Assembly (NCBI GenBank): GCA_020628095.1
Contig: JAHDFP010000009.1
Location: 1-64,000 of the forward strand
Source: Saprospiraceae bacterium
GTDB taxonomy: Bacteria; Bacteroidota; Bacteroidia; Chitinophagales; Saprospiraceae
Length of the DNA stretch: 64,000 nt
Direction: 5' to 3'
Within the stretch, counting starts at the first letter, position 1. Every line of letters begins with the position of its first letter. Of the stretch, positions 17,244-24,324 are shown one piece after another. The notes beneath the pieces were generated by a model that was given only the letters and a program-made list of their open reading frames with translations, did no database searches and was not told the origin of the DNA. Both the position numbers and the translations under genes were made by a program.

Positions 17244-17906
17244 TTATTGTCCTTCTTTTAGACTCAAATTATTTCTAAAAGTAATGTTTGTTTGTTCTAA
17301 TATGGAGCGCGATTCAGGACCTTTATTGAATAGTAGGTCTAATATGCTGAGATTAGGTACGAAACCATATTTATGCTCAAAGACTTGATTATAAAAAGCA
17401 TAACTGGCATTGGCATCATTAAAGTTCCTTCTTACGTCCACTCCAGGATAAGTTTCTGGTTTGACGAATGTTTCTGTATAATTCATATCTGATAATCCAA
17501 GGTACTTGTTAATAAGTGCGTCCACAGAAGTAAATAGGTCAAATAATGTTAGATGATCTTGTAGTAACAGCGCATTAATACTATCAGCGTAATGGTCATA
17601 ATATGGAGAAGACCGATATGCCGCCACTAGTGATCTTATATGTTCTTTTTGCCAATTTTCGAAATATGCAATTTTGACCTCTGTGATTTTCATTTTTGTC
17701 TTTCCTTTGTGGAGAGGAACGGATAGATGTAGAGGCCCGTTAGTGCTAAGTATGCTGGTTCTGTTTCTTATGGAGCGTTTTTGATAGTTCTCTTGTGACT
17801 CCAATATGCACGGAAAATGTAGCCTTAGTGCATAATATAAAACCGAACCAAAATAGGATATAGGTAATAGAATCGGATACTTATCGTGATATGCAGAAAA
17901 TCCCAA
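17244..17906 (-). CDS. WbqC family protein
   Basis: This 220-residue protein carries the WbqC-family pattern: ILLPISYFGSVLYY near the N terminus, ENYQKRSIRNRTSI around residue 40, LSVPLHKG, and WQKEHIRSLVAAYRSSPYYDHYAD. WbqC proteins occur in polysaccharide loci and are thought to be acyl- or glycan-linked enzymes of poorly known chemistry. The only plausible start is TTG 17906, which lies inside the divergent glycosyltransferase gene. No ATG occurs before the conserved region. It is co-transcribed with the dynamin-like gene (2-nt gap). Confidence 0.85.
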   Translation of the reverse strand: MGFSAYHDKYPILLPISYFGSVLYYALRLHFPCILESQENYQKRSIRNRTSILSTNGPLHLSVPLHKGKTKMKITEVKIAYFENWQKEHIRSLVAAYRSSPYYDHYADSINALLLQDHLTLFDLFTSVDALINKYLGLSDMNYTETFVKPETYPGVDVRRNFNDANASYAFYNQVFEHKYGFVPNLSILDLLFNKGPESRSILEQTNITFRNNLSLKEGQ

Positions 17907-19180
17907 ATTATAAAAGAAAATATCTAAGCCAAAGATGTGATTATTCTTTGGAATTGCCCAATCTCTCCCAATGTCCTGAGTCCATTATCGTCATCCCCGC
18001 TTATAACGAATCCATCAATGATATAGAGCCGTGCCTCTTATCTATAGGTCGAAGCGCGACTGCATCTCAGCATAATACTTTAGTCCTCGTACTCATTAAT
18101 TATTCTGAGACGGATAAGTCTGAGATAAAGATATCATCAGAGAACTTATACAAACAACTTCTATCCAAAAAGAAACTCTGGACATCGACCAACCTGGATG
18201 TGCGAACATACATCCAGAAAGTCTCACAAAAAGAGCGTGGTGTAGGGTGGGCAAGAAAGAAACTGATGGATCTCGCTTACAGGATATATGACAGTTATGA
18301 TAGTGAAGGAATCATTGTGAATTTGGATGCTGACTGTACTGTGGAACGGAATTATATCACAACTATAAACCGATACTTCCGCAGTCATCCAGATGTGGAA
18401 GCGGTCTCTATCGCATTTAGTCATCCTATACAGACAGACAGTCCAGAGACTACCGCCATCATACAGTATGAGTTGCACCTCAGGTATTTCATTAATATGC
18501 AACGGCTTATTAGTTTGCCTTATGCTTACCAGACTATAGGGAGTGCGATGGCCGTCAGGTCAGAATCTTATGCTAAAGTAGGCGGTATGAACAAGCGTCA
18601 AGCTGGAGAAGACTTCTATTTTCTCCATAAATACACTAAAAGAGAATCTTTAGGGGATATGGTCGGTACGACTGTGATTGCCTCTCACAGGCGATCTGAG
18701 AGAGTCCCTTTTGGGACAGGAAGGGCAGTAGGGCTGATTTTGGATCATGAAAACGATAATTATAGCACGTATAACCCTGAGTCATTTGAAGTAATACTTG
18801 AATTTGTTCGATATGGTCTTGGTATCTTACTTGAGGTTGAGGAATATATAGTAATTGATAATCAGCCGATTAGGTCAAAAATTAAAGAATTGGCTGCACT
18901 TTTTGAACTGGATCAAAATATCGAACAAATTAAACAACGGACGCAGAATAAAGAAGATCGCAAAAAGGTCTTTTTTACGTGGTACGACGCTTTCAAGTTG
19001 ATGAAAAGTCTACATCATCTAAGAGATCATTATTATCCTAATGTTTCTGTTTCTGAGGCGATCGAGCATTTATTCGATAGACTTGATATTGGCTATAATG
19101 CCGATGAGGATTTGTCTGATTTTCTTATTAAGATGAGAGAATATGATTACGATGTTAGCTATAAAGAAAGAACTAACTAG
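17891..19180 (+). CDS. Family 2 glycosyltransferase
   Basis: This 429-residue GT-A fold enzyme has IIVIPAYNESI at residue 31, the nucleotide-sugar/metal motif VNLDADCTVE near residue 147, and GSAMAVRSESYAKVGGM followed by GEDFYFLHKY (the ED pair of the catalytic base) near residue 235. It should transfer a sugar from an activated donor to a glycan or lipid. No membrane helix is evident, so it is probably cytoplasmic or peripheral. The start ATG 17891 overlaps the TTG start of the divergent WbqC gene by 16 nt. Both neighbours point to surface polysaccharide synthesis. Confidence 0.87.
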   Translation: MQKIPNYKRKYLSQRCDYSLELPNLSQCPESIIVIPAYNESINDIEPCLLSIGRSATASQHNTLVLVLINYSETDKSEIKISSENLYKQLLSKKKLWTSTNLDVRTYIQKVSQKERGVGWARKKLMDLAYRIYDSYDSEGIIVNLDADCTVERNYITTINRYFRSHPDVEAVSIAFSHPIQTDSPETTAIIQYELHLRYFINMQRLISLPYAYQTIGSAMAVRSESYAKVGGMNKRQAGEDFYFLHKYTKRESLGDMVGTTVIASHRRSERVPFGTGRAVGLILDHENDNYSTYNPESFEVILEFVRYGLGILLEVEEYIVIDNQPIRSKIKELAALFELDQNIEQIKQRTQNKEDRKKVFFTWYDAFKLMKSLHHLRDHYYPNVSVSEAIEHLFDRLDIGYNADEDLSDFLIKMREYDYDVSYKERTN

Positions 19181-19238
19181 AATAATGTATACTTTATTAA
19201 ATCTATTATTTTGCTCCAATCAAGCAATTGTTACAGCG

Positions 19239-20168
19239 CTAAATTTTGATTACTTTTCTAAAGAGTCGATCGCCATTTAAGGTTATGACTTTTAACAAGT
19301 ATTGGCCTGGAACCAAATTACTTAGATCTATATAACCACTATTAATTCTGTATCTACCTATCACCTTACCTGAAAGATCTAATATTTCTGCATCTTTCTC
19401 AAAGAAACTCTCTTTTCCGTCTTTTATGTAGATGCCTTCAATAAAAGGATTGGGGTACAGTTTCAGGTCATCTAGATTTATAAGATCTCTCGTACTTGTG
19501 GATAAGGCACATCGTATTTCTTCTTCATCAATTGAGTAATTGTAGACTCTTACTTCATCAATGACTCCGTCGAAAAACTGACTCGAAAATTGACGTCCGC
19601 CTATTCTCAATTCATTTTGAAAAACATGGTTGTCACCTATATTAGAACTAAATGACTGCGTATGAACTAGTTCCGAATCTACGTACAATTTTATTTCACC
19701 AGCTGATTGCGAATACGTAAGGGCGACATGCATAGATTGGTCCAAGGGTATGAAAAAATTAGTATTGATATGGTTTTCCCATCCATTTTCGTCAGCTATT
19801 GCAAACCTTAGACTCCCATCTTCAAATCTTGCTAATGAGTATTCACCTTCTTTATTTACTATAATACCTCCAGCTCTTGTTGTTCCATTTCCCGTGGCTT
19901 TAATACAAGCCATAATGGTCAATGCAGTATCTACTTCTAATGATTCATGTTCACCAGCACTTATATAGGAGTTAATTCCATTAAATTGATAGGCGTTGTC
20001 CATTATACCGTCAAAGTCTTCGGTAAGTGTTGCATTTACTATCATACCGTCGTTTTGATTCCCGGACTTATCCATAGCGTCACCGCTAAATGGATAACTC
20101 AAAATAAGTTCTTGGGTAACAGAAAGAAAGGGGGAAAGCAATAGAAGGATTATGTAAAGTTGTTTCAT
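19239..20168 (-). CDS. Secreted LamG/concanavalin-like protein with T9SS type A sorting domain
   Basis: I chose ATG 20168 because it starts a clean signal peptide (MKQLYIILLLLSPFLSVTQ); an upstream in-frame start exists at 20201. The LamG-like domain (about residues 20-220) has the usual markers LSYPFSGDAMDKSGNQNDG, YQFNGINSYI, IMACIKA, HVALTYSQSAGEIKLYVD and FDGVIDEVRVYN. The last 75 residues (LKLYPNPFIEGIYI, AEILDLSGKVIG, LVPGQYLLKV) are a type A sorting domain, so it is exported by T9SS and probably surface-bound, with carbohydrate binding a likely role. It is convergent with the glycosyltransferase gene. Confidence 0.9.
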   Translation of the reverse strand: MKQLYIILLLLSPFLSVTQELILSYPFSGDAMDKSGNQNDGMIVNATLTEDFDGIMDNAYQFNGINSYISAGEHESLEVDTALTIMACIKATGNGTTRAGGIIVNKEGEYSLARFEDGSLRFAIADENGWENHINTNFFIPLDQSMHVALTYSQSAGEIKLYVDSELVHTQSFSSNIGDNHVFQNELRIGGRQFSSQFFDGVIDEVRVYNYSIDEEEIRCALSTSTRDLINLDDLKLYPNPFIEGIYIKDGKESFFEKDAEILDLSGKVIGRYRINSGYIDLSNLVPGQYLLKVITLNGDRLFRKVIKI

Positions 20169-20235
20169 AACGATGTTATTTATTAAGCTTGATTTAAGCA
20201 CAAGATAATATAAATGATAGATTTTTTTTGAGGCC

Positions 20236-20820
20236 TCAGTGTAATGCAGCCCTTATTTCCAGACTATTCAATATATCCGCTTCTTGTTGCACCCACCATT
20301 CTAATCTTTTATAGACTTGATCCTCAGGGAAATATTGTAGGGCCATTTTGACATAAATATGCCCGTGTTTGGCCTCAGAAACCCAGAGCATTTTGTAGAA
20401 TTTTTTTAGTTCTGCATCAGTGAGGGCTTCTGCTACTAATTTGAATCTTTCCGCACCACGTACCTCTACTAAAGAAGCTAATAGAAGCCTATCCATGAAT
20501 CTCTCTTCTCTACCAGAGTGGCAGAGTTTGAGCAGTCTTTTGATATAGGGATCTTCGCCGATGGAATGGGCCAAGGGTACACCTTTAGATTCCATAACCT
20601 TGTAGACCATCTGAAAATGCTCCAGTTCCTCTATTCCAGTTTCGATTAGTTCCGGTAAGATTTCTTTGCGATCAGGATATTTAGCCACAAAACTCATCGC
20701 CATGGCAGAGGCTTTACGCTCGCAATCTGCATGGTCTTGTAGAAAAGAATCAAAGTCTGCCATGACAGCATCTACCCACTCTTGCTTACTCTCACATGCC
20801 AGATCCAGAGTTAATTTCAT
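20236..20820 (-). CDS. miaE: tRNA-(ms2io6A)-hydroxylase, MiaE
   Basis: This 194-residue protein is a ferritin-like diiron monooxygenase of the MiaE family. Visible ligand motifs are the ADCERKASAMAMSF helix, EELEHFQ (Glu-x-x-His), EVRGAERF and the second-half EAKHGHIYV (Glu-x-x-His). MiaE hydroxylates the isopentenyl group of 2-methylthio-N6-isopentenyl-adenosine at tRNA position 37. Length and motif order are typical. The 44-residue membrane peptide gene lies just upstream on the same strand (7-bp gap), so the two may share a transcript. Confidence 0.93.
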   Translation of the reverse strand: MKLTLDLACESKQEWVDAVMADFDSFLQDHADCERKASAMAMSFVAKYPDRKEILPELIETGIEELEHFQMVYKVMESKGVPLAHSIGEDPYIKRLLKLCHSGREERFMDRLLLASLVEVRGAERFKLVAEALTDAELKKFYKMLWVSEAKHGHIYVKMALQYFPEDQVYKRLEWWVQQEADILNSLEIRAALH

Positions 20821-20827
20821 CCCTCTA

Positions 20828-20962
20828 TTAGTTAGACATCATAAAGATCGCATATAGTAGAACTAGTAGAATGATAACTATTCCTATAACGATAAATAAA
20901 AATTTCTTTTCCTGCTTTTTGTTGGCTACTGCCGCTTTTCGTTTTCTTTTAGATTTAGCCAT
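20828..20962 (-). CDS. 44-residue single-pass membrane peptide
   Basis: The minus strand encodes 44 residues from ATG 20962 to TAA 20828. A very basic N terminus (MAKSKRKRKAAVANKKQEKK) is followed by one 19-residue hydrophobic helix (FLFIVIGIVIILLVLLYA) and the tail IFMMSN. This is a convincing layout for a small inner-membrane protein with its N terminus inside. It sits 7 bp upstream of miaE on the same strand. Its first five codons lie inside one arm of a 22-bp perfect inverted repeat. I recognise no family. Confidence 0.7.
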   Translation of the reverse strand: MAKSKRKRKAAVANKKQEKKFLFIVIGIVIILLVLLYAIFMMSN

Positions 20963-21048
20963 TTCTTAGTATAACTCTTGAGAAAAATAGTAACAAGTCT
21001 AAGTTAGAAATTCTCTTGTAACTTTTTAAGAAATGGCTAAATCTAAAA
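20947..21048. repeat. 22-bp perfect inverted repeat spanning a start codon
   Basis: Positions 20947-20968 and 21027-21048 are exact reverse complements over 22 bp, separated by 58 bp. Each arm holds AAGAAATGGCTAAATC, that is, an ATG with its upstream A-rich context and the first codons (MAKSK). The left arm, on the minus strand, is the real start of the 44-residue peptide. The right arm, on the plus strand, opens an 11-codon frame (MAKSKMRNGFA, then stop). Confidence 0.85.
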
Positions 21049-21083
21049 TGCGAAATGGATTCGCTTAACACTTAGTTAATTGA

Positions 21084-21476
21084 TCAGCATGAGCGACAAT
21101 CGTTTAACTCTTCTTGTTCCGAATTTTCTATTTTGGCTCTGATGCATACAGTACCGCATGACTGAGGTAGGTGACCCGAGACTCTAACACATGTTCTTGG
21201 TGGTAAAGAAGGAAAGTGTTCTCTGAATAATTCTCCGTCAAAAGGGCAATATTCGATCGATACATTAACAAAACCTGCATAGGACCTGCAATATTGAGAA
21301 TTGTTGCAAATAACGATGCTCCAGTTGAAACCGTTACAGTCATCATCATAATTAACTATTAGATTCTCAATGTTAGCTTCTACGAAGCATTTAGTAGCAG
21401 CGCCAGCAACCTCTAATGATGCATTATCAGATGGATGCAAAAAACAAGTTGTTAAGAGAAGTAAAAACAATTTCAT
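21084..21476 (-). CDS. Cys-rich small secreted protein, unknown function
   Basis: This 130-residue protein has a short hydrophobic leader (MKLFLLLLTTCFLHPS) and about ten cysteines in the mature part (for example DDCNGFNWSIVICNNSQYC, PPRTCVRVSGHLPQSCGTVC, NDCRSC). The number and spacing suggest a disulfide-bonded beta protein outside the cytoplasm. No family is recognised. It is alone between a 22-bp inverted repeat and a 363-bp gap that carries dyad symmetries upstream of its start. Confidence 0.65.
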   Translation of the reverse strand: MKLFLLLLTTCFLHPSDNASLEVAGAATKCFVEANIENLIVNYDDDCNGFNWSIVICNNSQYCRSYAGFVNVSIEYCPFDGELFREHFPSLPPRTCVRVSGHLPQSCGTVCIRAKIENSEQEELNDCRSC

Positions 21477-21839
21477 TTATTGGATTTTGAATTACTAAAA
21501 TTGAATGTCATATCATGGTTCAATTTTATTCCATGAAGTAAACATTCCTGTGGGAATTAGTGAGTCTTGTTCACTTGGTTGCCTGCCTTACCTTCCTTAC
21601 CTTGAAAATAAGCCTCATGAATGGGAAAATAGCACATCAAAGTATCTGATATTAATGCATTGTTATGTCAATATGCATTAATGGAGTTGACCAAATCCAG
21701 TGTCTTAGAACTTATATATGAAAATGTTTTAAACTATATGTCCATGGCTGTCAAATTGATAATAAAGGCTCTCAAAATGCTCTATAAATTCTCGTAATAC
21801 ATTGACCAGTCAACAATAAAGTGACGTCTACTTTACACT
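21477..21839. other. 363-bp gap without a gene, with several dyads
   Basis: No convincing reading frame is present. It holds TAAAATTGAA / TTCAATTTTA (21496-21505 and 21519-21528), a 10-bp perfect dyad just upstream of the Cys-rich gene, and ATTAATGCAT / ATGCATTAAT (21651-21660 and 21673-21682), a second 10-bp perfect dyad. A TAAAGTG / CACTTTA pair brackets the 3' end of the helicase gene. The first dyad could be an operator for the Cys-rich gene. Confidence 0.5.
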
Positions 21840-23135
21840 TTAGTTGAGTCGCTTCATGGTCTCATAGAAGTCGACGATGATCTGATCGACCATGATGTCT
21901 TTTCCTGTAATTTGTTTTTTGAGGCGGATGCCTTCTAAGGTGCGGCATCGGCTTAGAGCCACATAAGTTTGTCCATAGTCGAAGGCACCACGCCCCAGAT
22001 CGACGATGATATTATCAAAGGTCTTACCCTGAGACTTATGGATTGTTATCGCCCATGCTAGCTTGATCGGAAACTGGGTGAATGTACCGACGACTTCGGC
22101 TTTGTATTTATTGGGGTCTTTGTTATCCAGTTTGTATTGGATCATTTCCCACTCCATGCGCTCGACATTGATGTTTTTTGTTTCGCCTTTGTCGGTGATT
22201 CTGACGATGATTTTGTCATGTTCTATCTGAGTGATGACGCCGAGGGTACCATTGACGAATTGCCCTTGTGTATCATTACGAACGAACATCACTTGCGCCT
22301 CTTCTTTGAGCCAAAGGTATTGCTCCGCAGGACAGGATTTGGGATTGAACTGACCACTTACTTTGGCAATAAACTCAAAGGGTTTCGATGCAAGTTTTTT
22401 GAGTTGTTCGTTGTTTATTTTGTTGACGGAAGCATTCGTAGAGCAGAGGGTGATTGCTGGCCCTTCTTCTTCGGACTCGGCGGTGTATCTCTCATTGATT
22501 TCTTGCATGATCTCATAGTCGAGTGATCTGGTACGGATGTTATCTAGCAGTTGGACAAATCGCCTTTCTTTTTGCCTGAATACCTGATGGAGTTCTATCA
22601 TCTGCATTTCTATCTCCGAGAACACATCGGCACTAAAGAAATAAGGACTACCATATTTTTCTTTGAGGACTTTTTTCTCAAAGGCACTCGCCACGACAGG
22701 TGGTAACTGAAAGAGATCACCAAAAACCACCAACTGCACACCACCGAATGGTCTGGCATCTTCTCTGTTCTTCCTTAGGAATATATCTATGGCATCGATC
22801 ATATCCGCACGGACCATAGATATTTCGTCTATGATGAGGAGCTTGAGTTTCTTATAGAAATGATGATTTTTGCGTTTGGTCAGTTCGTGTGGCTCTATCA
22901 TCCGAGGTGGCAGTTTAAAAAAAGAGTGTATCGTCTGACCTCGTACATTGAGCGCAGCGATGCCTGTGGGAGCGACGACCGCTTTGTTTTTTCGGGTTGT
23001 ATTTTTAAGAAGATTGAGGAGGGTGGATTTTCCAGTACCAGCGCGACCCGTTATAAATATGTGATGCTCATGATTTTCTATCTCATCAAGAATGTCTAGA
23101 AATTCTTTATTGATAATATGAGGTTGCTTGAGCAT
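21840..23135 (-). CDS. Pif1-like DNA helicase
   Basis: I start at ATG 23135; a TTG 15 nt upstream lies inside the probable -7 promoter box. The 431-residue product is a superfamily 1B helicase of the Pif1/RecD2 type. It has Walker A GRAGTGKST (about 29-37), motif Ia VVAPTGIAALNVRGQTIHSFF, Walker B LLIIDEISMV, motif III GDLFQLPPV, and C-terminal AITIHKSQGKTFD and YVALSRCR. These proteins unwind DNA 5'-3', including at stalled forks and G-quadruplexes. It stands alone, and all helicase motifs look intact. Confidence 0.92.
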   Translation of the reverse strand: MLKQPHIINKEFLDILDEIENHEHHIFITGRAGTGKSTLLNLLKNTTRKNKAVVAPTGIAALNVRGQTIHSFFKLPPRMIEPHELTKRKNHHFYKKLKLLIIDEISMVRADMIDAIDIFLRKNREDARPFGGVQLVVFGDLFQLPPVVASAFEKKVLKEKYGSPYFFSADVFSEIEMQMIELHQVFRQKERRFVQLLDNIRTRSLDYEIMQEINERYTAESEEEGPAITLCSTNASVNKINNEQLKKLASKPFEFIAKVSGQFNPKSCPAEQYLWLKEEAQVMFVRNDTQGQFVNGTLGVITQIEHDKIIVRITDKGETKNINVERMEWEMIQYKLDNKDPNKYKAEVVGTFTQFPIKLAWAITIHKSQGKTFDNIIVDLGRGAFDYGQTYVALSRCRTLEGIRLKKQITGKDIMVDQIIVDFYETMKRLN

Positions 23136-23147
23136 GGATGTGTGATA

Positions 23148-23155
23148 CAAAGGTA
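23148..23155 (-). promoter_or_regulatory. -7 box for the Pif1-like helicase gene
   Basis: On the minus strand TACCTTTG fits TAnnTTTG and ends 12 nt before ATG 23135, which implies a very short leader. A TTG lies upstream but only 14 nt away, so the -33 element is not consensus. Confidence 0.45.
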
Positions 23156-23217
23156 CACTACTGTAATACCAATATTATTAGAACACCAGCTTATTAATTG
23201 AGTTTGATAAATAAATT

Positions 23218-24270
23218 CTACATACTCAAATAAATAAACACTGGGAAGTGGTCACTAAAACCACCCTGATAAACATCTCCATCAAAGGTCCTTTTAGGAT
23301 ACCCCTTATACTGACCAAATTTTTGCACTAAATAGTTTTTCTTAAAAATGGAGGCGGCAACGAATTGCAATCCTTCGTCGCTATTATCTACAAGGCCGTG
23401 ACTTACAATGACCTGATCAAAGAGACTCCATCTGTCCCGATAGGCATTAGAGCCATGTCCCTTCTTGTAATAATTGTGCATCGGATTATATAGGTCATCT
23501 GGCCCGACCTGCTTGATTTTTTTCTTAGCACGTAGGTATTTAGCAACACTCTCACTGGTGGGGTCATCATTAAGGTCGCCGACGATGATAATATTGGCAG
23601 ATGGATCGGTGAGAAGAATCGAATTTACAAGATTACGGTTGACCAGAGCGGCCTGATTACGATAACGCAATGATCGTTTTTCACCTCCTGAGCGTGATGG
23701 CCAATGGTTGACAGTGATGTATATTTTTTCATCACCCAGCAGGCCTTCCACGAGTAAGACATCCCTCGTCTTTCTGGCTTCCTCGTCATCTGGGTGTTTT
23801 ACGGGATGGACACTTGATCTCGTAGGTGAGAAGACATCGGCATCATATATAAGACCGACATCTATGCCTCTAGCATCTGGTGAGTCGTAATGAACGTAAT
23901 CCAGATTGCGACTGGCGAGTAAGGGGTGACTGATAAGATCTTTTATAACAGTATCATTTTCTATCTCCGATAGACCCAAAAGAGAAAACCCATCTGGGCA
24001 CTTATCCTTACCAAGTTGGGATATGACAGAGGCTATATTGGCTAATTTGTCATTATAGTTAGTCGAATTCCAATTTTTCTTGCCATCGGGTAGAAATTCT
24101 TCATCCTTGATGGTCGTATTGTCGATGGTGTCGAAAAGGTTCTCCACATTATAGAAGCCCACCGTATAATATTTGGCACTTTTGCTTTGTGCTGAGACAT
24201 AATTCACATTAAGATAAGATGCGCATAACATTACCAAAATAAATCTAATATGTCTTCTATATGAGGTCAT
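23218..24270 (-). CDS. Secreted endonuclease/exonuclease/phosphatase family protein
   Basis: This 350-residue protein has a signal peptide (about 1-28, ending VSAQ) and a full EEP set: GFYNVENLFD (Asn), LLGLSEIEN (Glu), GIDVGLIYD, VNHWPSRSGG (His), VGDLNDDP (Asp and Asn) and FSDHFPVFIY (Asp-His). It should hydrolyse phosphodiester or phosphomonoester bonds in the periplasm or outside the cell. It is divergent, by 54 bp, from a TonB receptor and DUF5689 lipoprotein gene pair. These three gene types often occur together in Bacteroidota, which points to use of extracellular nucleic acid or phosphoesters. Catalytic residues look complete; substrate is inferred. Confidence 0.9.
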   Translation of the reverse strand: MTSYRRHIRFILVMLCASYLNVNYVSAQSKSAKYYTVGFYNVENLFDTIDNTTIKDEEFLPDGKKNWNSTNYNDKLANIASVISQLGKDKCPDGFSLLGLSEIENDTVIKDLISHPLLASRNLDYVHYDSPDARGIDVGLIYDADVFSPTRSSVHPVKHPDDEEARKTRDVLLVEGLLGDEKIYITVNHWPSRSGGEKRSLRYRNQAALVNRNLVNSILLTDPSANIIIVGDLNDDPTSESVAKYLRAKKKIKQVGPDDLYNPMHNYYKKGHGSNAYRDRWSLFDQVIVSHGLVDNSDEGLQFVAASIFKKNYLVQKFGQYKGYPKRTFDGDVYQGGFSDHFPVFIYLSM

Positions 24271-24324
24271 ATTTGTCCTTGTAGATATGGAAAAAATGTA
24301 CTTTTATCATGTAATATAAATCAA

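Noticed and set aside
22137-22526. 129-codon plus-strand frame opposite the Pif1-like helicase
   Set aside because: The helicase motifs on the minus strand occupy the same bases; the antisense frame shows no domain or start context.
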